50,108 nucleotides of DNA, taken from positions 61,886 through 111,993 of the forward strand of contig NZ_AYWO01000007.1 in assembly GCF_000502955.1 (NCBI RefSeq), in the 5' to 3' direction. The notes under the pieces are model-generated. The model ran no database searches. It was not told the origin of the DNA and was given only the letters and a program-made list of their open reading frames with translations. The translations under genes were made by a program, and so were the position numbers. This DNA is from Mesorhizobium sp. LNHC252B00. GTDB taxonomy: Bacteria > Pseudomonadota > Alphaproteobacteria > Rhizobiales > Rhizobiaceae. Shown here piece after piece: positions 43,896 to 50,108 of the stretch; positions within the stretch are counted from its first letter, which is position 1, and each line of letters starts with the position of its first letter.

Positions 43896-45605
43896 TCAGA
43901 TGACGAAAAACCAGTTGGCCAGCAGCATCACCACCACGCCGGCGACCAGCGTCAAATAGGGCAGCATGCCCGCCTTTTTGACCGCGAGGTCGGCTCCCGT
44001 CATGCCGAGGTCGGCCAGCATGTGGTCGGGGAACTTGCCCTTGTCCTGGACGTAGTGGCGGAAGCAGAACACCGGGATGATCAGCGCCGCTGTGATCAGT
44101 CCTGCCCACAGCGCCATCGGGTTCCACACCTTGGCGCCGGCGCCCATGAAGATGGCGTTGACATAGGCGAAGATCGCCCCGATCCCGAGCAGCCAGCTCG
44201 GCGCCTTCCAGGGCCGCGCGATATGGCCGTTGTCGATGCGGTGGATCCAGCCGGCGTTGAGGTTGAGGAAGTTGAAGATGATGTAGCCGCAGTTCGACAC
44301 GGCGAGGATGAAGAAGAAGCTCGTCGCGTCGGCCGAGGCGATGGCCAGCACGATCAGGTTGAAGACGAGATCGGTCCACATGGCGCGGGTCGGTGCGCCG
44401 TGCTCGTTGACATGGCTCAGATAGCGCGGCAGCCAGCCGTCGACCGAGCCCTGGTAAAGCGTGCGCGAAGAGCCGGCCATGGCGGTCATGATGCACAGCA
44501 CCAGCGCCAGGATCATCAGCATTACCAGCAGGCTGTGGATCAGCGCGCCGCCACCGACCATGCCGGCCAATGCGTCGGCGACGCCGGAGCCGTCGACGAT
44601 CGGCGTGGCCAACATGCCGTTAAGGCCGAGCACGCCCTGGAAGGTGAAGGGCACCAGGATGAACAGCAGCATGCACAAAAGGCCGGAATAGAAGATCGCC
44701 TTGAAAGTGTCGGTACCGGGGTTCTTGAACTCCGAGGTGTAGCAGACGGCGGTCTCGAAGCCGTAGGTCGACCACGCGGCGATGAACATGCCGCCGAGCA
44801 CCAGCGTCCAGCCAGCGATATTCCAGACGCCGGGTTCTGGCGCATAGGCAGCCGCCAGCGGTACAAATGGCGAAAAATTCGCCCAGTTGATCTGGCCGGT
44901 GATGATCGGCACGACGCCGACGATCAGCATCGGGATGATGACCAGCAGGCCGATATACTTTTGCACGTTGGCCGTCCCGAGGATGCCGCGATGCTGGATG
45001 GCGAAGATGATCAGCATCAGCACCGCGCCGATGAAGAAAGTCGCGTTGAACGTGAACGAGACCGGTCCCAGCGTGTGGCTGTAGAGCGTCCAGTTGCGGA
45101 TCGCCGGCGTTGCGGCGGCTGTCACCGCCGTGATGGCGTCGGCGGCACTCGTTCCGGCATGCGCGGCGATATAGGCGACGACATCCGGCGAGGCGTCGGT
45201 GAACAGCGGCACCGGCGCCAGCGCGTTGAGAATGTAGGCGGCGGCGATCGAGCAGCCGAGCGACAGCACCGGCGACCAGGCGAACCAGTTGCACCAGACC
45301 GACAGCGGCGCGATGAATTTGGAATAGCGCAGCCAGGCCGTGGCGCCATAAATCGAGGCGCCGCCGGATTTGTTCGGGAACAGGCCGGCGATCTCGGCAT
45401 AGGTGAAGGATTGCAGGAAGCCCATGATCATGGAGGCGATCCAGATCGCGAAGGCCAACGTTCCGGTCGTGCCGGCAATGCCGCCGATCGAAAACAGGAC
45501 GAGGGCAGGGACGCCACTCGCCACCCAGAAGGCGCCGCGCCAATCGATATTCCGGTGCAGCTTGCCTTCTGCAAGCGGCTCCAGGGCAGTCGTTATCGTG
45601 CTCAT
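43896..45605 (-). CDS. APC-superfamily amino acid/amine permease
   Basis: This 569-residue transporter has about twelve to thirteen membrane segments. The first (FWVASGVPALVLFSIGGIAG) carries the glycine-rich unwound helix typical of APC transporters. The following FTYAEIAGLFPNKSGGASIYG matches the conserved helix 2-3 region, and STYGFETAVCYTSEFKNPGTDTFKA the helix 6-7 loop. The ATG at 45605 is the only strong start. It lies downstream of, and on the same strand as, the DUF1989-GcvT gene and sox genes, so it may import an N-methylated amine or amino acid that they degrade. The substrate is inferred. Confidence 0.87.
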   Translation of the reverse strand: MSTITTALEPLAEGKLHRNIDWRGAFWVASGVPALVLFSIGGIAGTTGTLAFAIWIASMIMGFLQSFTYAEIAGLFPNKSGGASIYGATAWLRYSKFIAPLSVWCNWFAWSPVLSLGCSIAAAYILNALAPVPLFTDASPDVVAYIAAHAGTSAADAITAVTAAATPAIRNWTLYSHTLGPVSFTFNATFFIGAVLMLIIFAIQHRGILGTANVQKYIGLLVIIPMLIVGVVPIITGQINWANFSPFVPLAAAYAPEPGVWNIAGWTLVLGGMFIAAWSTYGFETAVCYTSEFKNPGTDTFKAIFYSGLLCMLLFILVPFTFQGVLGLNGMLATPIVDGSGVADALAGMVGGGALIHSLLVMLMILALVLCIMTAMAGSSRTLYQGSVDGWLPRYLSHVNEHGAPTRAMWTDLVFNLIVLAIASADATSFFFILAVSNCGYIIFNFLNLNAGWIHRIDNGHIARPWKAPSWLLGIGAIFAYVNAIFMGAGAKVWNPMALWAGLITAALIIPVFCFRHYVQDKGKFPDHMLADLGMTGADLAVKKAGMLPYLTLVAGVVVMLLANWFFVI

Positions 45606-45858
45606 GTGTCTTTGTTCCCCTTTTTTGATGTTCCCCGTTCGTGACGGCCGCGACTTCGCGAGGCTTCATCATCGACGCACGCATTGAGCGACTGCGTGTT
45701 TCCACTCAGTCGTATTTTTTTCTTAACAGTGAAGATTGATCCGACACGCTTTCAGGTCAAGCGTTTTGTGAAGCCATGCACATCACGCTTGTGAGCGTAG
45801 GATTCACGCGACCAGTGAAATTACAGACCGGCCGACCTGTTTGTCATGAAAACGGTCC
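45606..45858. other. Intergenic region upstream of the APC gene, no gene seen
   Basis: These 253 bases contain no open frame with a ribosome site. GACTG/CAGTC followed by a T-run near 45690-45725 forms a weak plus-strand hairpin with no gene in front of it. The AT-rich stretch around 45715-45740 probably carries the APC promoter on the minus strand. Confidence 0.4.
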
Positions 45859-48228
45859 TCATGAGCGCGGTTTTATCTTCTGCGGATCGTAATGTGCGAA
45901 GGCAACGACCCGCGCCGGCAGCCGCTTGGCATGGCCATCGAGCTTGCCGATCTCGACCTCGGTGCCAATCGCCGAATGAGTGACGTCGAGCCTGGCCAAT
46001 GCGATGTTCTTGTTCAGCACCGGCGAACGCATCCCTGAGGTGACGACGCCGATCTGGGCGCGGCCGACATGCACACAGTCGCCGTGGCCGACTGCGACAT
46101 TGGCGTCGATGTCGAGCCCGACCAGCTTCGTCTGCGGGTGCTCCTTGCGGCGGATCAGCGCCTCGCGGCCAATGAAGTCATCGGTCTTGCTTGTCAGCGG
46201 CACGGTAAAACCGATGCCGGCCTCGAACGGATCGGTCTGGTCGGAGAATTCGTAGCCGGCGAAGATCAGCCCGGCCTCGATACGCACCATGTCGAGTGCC
46301 TGCAGCCCCATCGGCTTCAATCCGTGCGGCTGGCCGGCCTCCCAGATAGCGTCGAACACTTTTTCGGCGTCGCGCGGATGGCACCAGATCTCGTAGCCGA
46401 GCTCGCCGGTGTAGCCGGTGCGCGAGACGACGACCGGAATGCCGTTGCCCCCACCGATGCGGGCGACGGCGAAACGGAACCATTCGAGCTCGTCGATCGA
46501 CGGCTGCAGCGGCGACGTCCAGATGACTTCACGCAGGATGTCGCGGCTCTTCGGCCCTTGCATGGCGACATTGTGCATCTGGTCGGTGGAGGAACGCACC
46601 AGCACGTTGAGCCCCAGCTTTGCCGCTGTCTCGCGCAGCCATTCGCCGGACAGATCATCGCCGCCGACCCAACGGAAATTATCCTTGCCGAGGCGCAGCA
46701 ACGTGCCGTCATCGATCATGCCGCCATGCTCGTAGCACATGGCGGAATAGACGACCTGGCCGACGCCGAGCTTCTTGACGTCACGGGTCAGCGTGTACTG
46801 CAGCAGCGCTTCGGAGTCGGGACCAGTGACCTCGAACTTGCGCAGCGGCGACAGGTCCATGATCACCGCATCCTGCCGGCAGGCCCAGTATTCGGCGATC
46901 GGTCCGTCCTTGGCGAAGGAGTTGGCCAGCCAGTAGCCCCTGTACTCCTGGAAGTTGCGGGTGTGCTTGGCAAAGCTCGAATGAAAGGAGGTCTCGCGGG
47001 TCATTTTCGGTTCCGAATCAGGCGTCATGCGTCTGGCGATCGCTCGCGAGAATTTGTGCTGGCCGGAATAGGTGCGCACATGGATGTCGGTCGGGTTCCA
47101 GCCATTGGCCGGCGTCGTGTCGTCGGGACAGGCGGAGGAAACGCAGACGATGTCGGTGAGCGCGCGCAGCAGCACATAGTCGCCGGGCCGCGACCATGGC
47201 TCATCGGACACCATCACGCCACGCGCGTCGATCGCGGTGTTGAAGAAGAAGTTGATCGCCATCCAGCCGGCACGAGGATTGACGCCTCTGTCCGCCAGCG
47301 CGCGATTGAAATTCTCCGAGCAGTTGGCGTGGCCGGGATAGCCGATATCGTCGTAATATTTGGCTGCGCAGGCGAGCGCGAACGCATCATGCCGACCGCA
47401 TGTGTCCTGCACCACTTCGACCAGCGGCTCCATGTCCTGGTCGTAATATTTCGAATGCAGGCCGGGCATCGGATAGCTCGCACCCATCAGCGTGCGGGTC
47501 GTCGTCACGTCGAGTGGCTGGTCGAAGCCCTTGTCCAGCTTGCGCGCCGAAAAGCACTGGAAGTCGGTGCACTGGCGCCCATCGACATCGATGATCTGCA
47601 GATAGTCGCCCGCCTTGACGAAATAGGACTGCGCCGTCGCCGAATGTACGCGCAAATCCAGCACCGGATCGGCCAGCGGATCGGCCAGTTGCGATTTCGC
47701 CGCCGGGCGGATCGTGGCGCGGCGCACGATAACCGTGAGCGGAGTCGCCGTGTCATGGCCATCGACCAGCATCGGCCCGCCGGGCGCGGCGACGACCATC
47801 GAGCCGTCGCGCGCGACGGTGAAAGCCTGCTCGGTGCCGGCAGGCGTGGAACCGCCGAACACGCGCACCGCCTTGGCCTGGTCCAGATGCACCTGCCGGC
47901 GCGCGAGCCCGCCCCGCAGGGATGCGAGACTATCGTCGCCCTCGGCCAGCAGCGCCTTGATGCCGGCCGCATTGCTGTTCGATGTTTCTCCAAAAATGTC
48001 GGAGCCGGTCGCGCCGGTCTTGTCCCAGGCCAGCAATTCGCAGGCCTGGCCGCCCTCGACATTGCGCACGGTGATCGTATCGCCGGCCTCGATGTCGATC
48101 AGCACCGCGCCGTTGCCCTGGATCGTATAACGCTCCATGCCCGGCGGCAGCGCAATCTGGCCGGGCCTCAGGATGAGGCTCGGCCGGGGCGGTCCGGCTG
48201 CAATTGCGGGGTAGGGCGACTGGCTCAT
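45859..48228 (-). CDS. DUF1989 / aminomethyltransferase (GcvT-like) fusion protein
   Basis: This 789-residue protein combines two families. The N-terminal half (about 15-350) is DUF1989, the urea-carboxylase-associated domain, with metal-type segments VDGRQCTDFQCFSARKLDKG and CSENFNRALADRGV. The C-terminal half (about 415-785) is a folate-binding GcvT/DMGDH-type domain: GYWLANSFAKDGPIAEYWACRQDAVIMDLSPLRKFEVTGPD at its start, TGYTGELGYEIWCHP, and EAGLIFAGYEFSDQTDPFEAGIGF. It probably handles one-carbon transfer to tetrahydrofolate from an N-methylated or C-N substrate. It sits 149 bases downstream of soxG on the same strand. The exact reaction is unknown. The ATG at 48228 is the start; no stop breaks the fusion. 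Confidence 0.9.
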   Translation of the reverse strand: MSQSPYPAIAAGPPRPSLILRPGQIALPPGMERYTIQGNGAVLIDIEAGDTITVRNVEGGQACELLAWDKTGATGSDIFGETSNSNAAGIKALLAEGDDSLASLRGGLARRQVHLDQAKAVRVFGGSTPAGTEQAFTVARDGSMVVAAPGGPMLVDGHDTATPLTVIVRRATIRPAAKSQLADPLADPVLDLRVHSATAQSYFVKAGDYLQIIDVDGRQCTDFQCFSARKLDKGFDQPLDVTTTRTLMGASYPMPGLHSKYYDQDMEPLVEVVQDTCGRHDAFALACAAKYYDDIGYPGHANCSENFNRALADRGVNPRAGWMAINFFFNTAIDARGVMVSDEPWSRPGDYVLLRALTDIVCVSSACPDDTTPANGWNPTDIHVRTYSGQHKFSRAIARRMTPDSEPKMTRETSFHSSFAKHTRNFQEYRGYWLANSFAKDGPIAEYWACRQDAVIMDLSPLRKFEVTGPDSEALLQYTLTRDVKKLGVGQVVYSAMCYEHGGMIDDGTLLRLGKDNFRWVGGDDLSGEWLRETAAKLGLNVLVRSSTDQMHNVAMQGPKSRDILREVIWTSPLQPSIDELEWFRFAVARIGGGNGIPVVVSRTGYTGELGYEIWCHPRDAEKVFDAIWEAGQPHGLKPMGLQALDMVRIEAGLIFAGYEFSDQTDPFEAGIGFTVPLTSKTDDFIGREALIRRKEHPQTKLVGLDIDANVAVGHGDCVHVGRAQIGVVTSGMRSPVLNKNIALARLDVTHSAIGTEVEIGKLDGHAKRLPARVVAFAHYDPQKIKPRS

Positions 48229-48336
48229 CTCTGCCTTGCGGTTCGAGAAACAAGTTTGCCTGTGTGTAAAATTATTTTAGCAGCAAGAATAGCAGTGCGG
48301 TTGGGTTTGGCAAGGCGGAGGTGATGCTGGCTCCCC

Positions 48337-48368
48337 CTTCTCCCCCTGTGGGACCCACAGGGGAGAAG
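48337..48368. repeat. Short palindromic hairpin after soxG
   Basis: CTTCTCCCCCTGTGGG (48337-48352) and CCCACAGGGGAGAAG (48354-48368) pair with one bulged base. It is the same C/T-rich arm type as at 21966-21999. It lies between soxG (stop at 48378) and the DUF1989-GcvT start, so it may be an attenuator between them or a repeat remnant. Confidence 0.65.
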
Positions 48369-48377
48369 AGAAGACCG

Positions 48378-49007
48378 CTACGCCAGTTCTGCGGAATGGC
48401 TGACAGCAACTCCATATTCCGCAGCCGAGTCGAGCATCGTGTGCCAAAGGCTTTCGGCAAAGGTCGCAAACACCAGCAGATTGAACACCGCCAGCCCATC
48501 CGGACGATCGCCGCCGCGCCAGAGCGTGACGCTGGTGTGGTCCATCGAGGTTGCGGCGGCAGCGCCGATCGGAAATGCTCCCGCGTGCAGATCGATCGAC
48601 GACAGTTTCACCAGCATCATCCGGGCCTTTGCTCCGGAAATGCTGATCATGGCGCGCGCATGCGACTGGTCGGACAGCGAGGCGGCACCGGACAATGCCG
48701 GCGCCAGCGTATCCATTGCGTGCTTGCCGCCCTTCGACAGGACGAAGAACTGATCCGGTCCCGACCAGATAAGCGTGGCCTCCTGAGCCTGTATCGCCTT
48801 CGGCGCATCCGGGGCCGCCACGTCGAAGCGGGCCATGGCCGCCTTTGCCAGTTCGGCCGCTTGGCCGCGCCGCGCCATCACCTGGATCAGGTCGAAGTTG
48901 CGTATCTCGGTCAGCCAAACGCCGGCCTCGATGCTGCTTGCACCATGCCGACCGGCGACCAGCGCGTGCTCGAGGGGGCTGCGGGGAGCCCAGGAAAACT
49001 CAGCCAC
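48378..49007 (-). CDS. soxG: Sarcosine oxidase gamma subunit
   Basis: This 209-residue subunit of heterotetrameric sarcosine oxidase begins AEFSWAPRSPLEHALVAGRHG, the conserved SoxG N-terminus. A GcvT-like lobe without known catalytic residues follows (FDLIQVMARRGQ, LIWSGPDQFFVLS, FPIGAAAATSMDHTSVTLWR). I take the GTG at 49007, with GGAGGG seven bases upstream, as the start; it overlaps the soxA stop by eight bases. An ATG at 49022 would overlap more and lacks that spacing. Coupling to soxA fits equimolar subunits. Confidence 0.92.
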   Translation of the reverse strand: MAEFSWAPRSPLEHALVAGRHGASSIEAGVWLTEIRNFDLIQVMARRGQAAELAKAAMARFDVAAPDAPKAIQAQEATLIWSGPDQFFVLSKGGKHAMDTLAPALSGAASLSDQSHARAMISISGAKARMMLVKLSSIDLHAGAFPIGAAAATSMDHTSVTLWRGGDRPDGLAVFNLLVFATFAESLWHTMLDSAAEYGVAVSHSAELA

Positions 49008-50108
49008 GCTGGCGCCCTCCATCGGGATCGTAGAAGACGGGATTGCACAGCTCGACATCATAGTCCTCGCCGCGCAATGGGTCATGCGCGTGTACGATCT
49101 CGCCGATGCGCTCGCGGCCGCGTTCGACAAGTGCGAGCCCGATCCATTGGTCCGATGTCGGCGAGAAACAGACCGAGGTGACATAGCCCTGGTCGTTGCC
49201 GGGGCCAGGTGTCTGCCCTTTCGGAATGACGTGCGCGCCGGAGCGTAAGCGGCGGGCCTTGTCGGCCGGCTTGACGCCGACAACGACCTGGCGATCCGGC
49301 GCGACCAGCGCCTCGCGCCCCGCCATGACGCGGCCGATATAGTCCTTCTTGGTCGACATCATCTTGCCCAAGCCGAGATCGGCCGCCGTCGTCGTGCCGC
49401 TCAGTTCCGGTCCGGCGATGTGCCCCTTTTCGATGCGCATGACGCCGAGCGCCTCGGTGCCGTAGGGTGTGACGCCGAATGGCGTGCCGGCCAGCATCAG
49501 ATTGCGCGCCATGGCGTCGCCGAAGCGTGCCGGCACCGAAATCTCGAAGGCCATTTCACCGGAGAACGAGATGCGGAACAGCCGCGCCTTGAGGCCACCG
49601 CGAAGGGCGACTTCGCGTGCGCCCATGAACGGGAAACCCTCGTTTGAAAGGTCTTCCGCCGGGTCGACGATCTCCCTGAGCAGGTCGCGCGTTTTCGGGC
49701 CTGCGATCGAGAATTGCGCCCACTGGTCGGAGACGGAGGTCAGTTGCACATCGAGGTCCGGGAACAGTACCTGCCGGCAGAATTCGAGATGCTGCATCAC
49801 CAGGCCGGCCTTGGCGGTGGTGGTGGTCAGGAAATAATGATCCTCGGCCAGCCGCGACGTGGTGCCGTCATCGTAGACGATGCCGTCCTCGCGCAGCATC
49901 AGCCCGTAGCGGGCTTTTCCCACCGCAAGGCTGGAGAAGGTGTTGATGTAGACGCGGTCGAGGAAGGCGCCGGCATCCGGGCCATGCACGTCGATCTTGC
50001 CGAGCGTCGAGACATCGCAGAAGCCGACGCCGCCGCGCACCGCCTTGACCTCGCGGGTCACCGATTCCAGCCAGTCCTTTTCGCCGGCGCGCGGATACCA
50101 TTGCGCAC
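49000..50108 (-). CDS. soxA: Sarcosine oxidase alpha subunit, C-terminal part (runs off right edge)
   Basis: About 369 codons are visible; the gene continues beyond the right edge. The visible part is the folate-binding GcvT-like domain, preceded by WYPRAGEKDWLES and starting with VTREVKAVRGGVGFCDVSTLGKIDVHGPDA. Diagnostic segments FSIAGPKTRDLLREIV, FSGEMAFEISVPARFG and GVMRIEKGHIAGPELSGTTT are intact. The N-terminal FAD/NAD part is outside the window. SoxA oxidises sarcosine and passes the methyl carbon to tetrahydrofolate. The operon order read leftward, soxA then soxG, matches the usual soxBDAG. No frameshift is seen. Confidence 0.95.
   Translation of the reverse strand, partial: AQWYPRAGEKDWLESVTREVKAVRGGVGFCDVSTLGKIDVHGPDAGAFLDRVYINTFSSLAVGKARYGLMLREDGIVYDDGTTSRLAEDHYFLTTTTAKAGLVMQHLEFCRQVLFPDLDVQLTSVSDQWAQFSIAGPKTRDLLREIVDPAEDLSNEGFPFMGAREVALRGGLKARLFRISFSGEMAFEISVPARFGDAMARNLMLAGTPFGVTPYGTEALGVMRIEKGHIAGPELSGTTTAADLGLGKMMSTKKDYIGRVMAGREALVAPDRQVVVGVKPADKARRLRSGAHVIPKGQTPGPGNDQGYVTSVCFSPTSDQWIGLALVERGRERIGEIVHAHDPLRGEDYDVELCNPVFYDPDGGRQRG

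Noticed and set aside
43848..45644. A 598-codon open frame antisense to the APC permease
   Set aside because: The product is an Asp/Arg/His-rich mirror of a membrane protein; the permease reading is clearly right.
46069..48324. A 751-codon open frame antisense to the DUF1989-GcvT gene
   Set aside because: It is low in hydrophobic order, rich in Arg/His/Gly, lacks any domain and exactly mirrors the real gene. In GC-rich DNA the antisense frame stays open by codon bias.

Overview
The window is a GC-rich chromosomal segment whose gene content, domain fusions and intergenic repeats point to an alphaproteobacterium of the order Hyphomicrobiales, most likely Mesorhizobium or a close relative. The genus call is an inference from gene families: a short second FtsZ, an aldolase/dehydrogenase RhaD fusion, a DUF1989-GcvT fusion beside sox genes, and rhizobial-type palindromic intergenic repeats. 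No rRNA, tRNA, phage or CRISPR was seen. Almost all of it is catabolism and transport, arranged as compact substrate-specific islands, each with its own regulator.

Left edge to 9.9 kb: the first codons of an ISAs1-type transposase run off the left end. Next comes a minus-strand peptidoglycan-sugar island: a complete oligopeptide-type ABC importer (binding protein, two permeases, one fused double ATPase), MurNAc-6-P etherase (murQ), a BadF/BadG-type amino-sugar kinase and an intact MurA paralogue. A divergent RpiR/MurR-type regulator faces them. Two identical 15-bp palindromes sit in front of the two halves of the island and are probable operators. 10.0-13.4 kb: an SDR protein lacking the catalytic tyrosine, a PuuA-like glutamine synthetase homologue and a GntR/FCD regulator. 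13.9-14.9 kb: a short FtsZ2-like paralogue. Two inverted copies of a ~200-bp repeat flank the GntR-ftsZ2 segment.

15.2-23.1 kb: a sugar ABC importer (SBP, two permeases, MalK-type ATPase) with a GH63-like glycosidase, and a class II fructose-bisphosphate aldolase converging on it. The LacI regulator in front is broken by a perfect 14-bp tandem duplication. 23.2-25.8 kb: ribH2 under an FMN riboswitch, then a divergent MFS exporter/Lrp regulator pair. 25.8-32.9 kb: methylthioribose salvage. mtnK-mtnA read leftward and a ribose-type ABC importer reads rightward, and the two promoters share one 25-bp palindrome. A BAAT-type hydrolase follows.

32.9-36.7 kb: a DinJ/YafQ-type toxin-antitoxin pair, rhaD and a SorC-type regulator. 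36.8-43.8 kb: an acyl-CoA synthetase, then a TetR-adaptor-RND efflux operon with a strongly structured intergenic element just upstream of the pump gene. 43.9 kb to the right edge, all minus strand: an APC permease, the DUF1989-GcvT fusion protein, soxG and the C-terminal part of soxA, a probable sarcosine/one-carbon amine degradation region.
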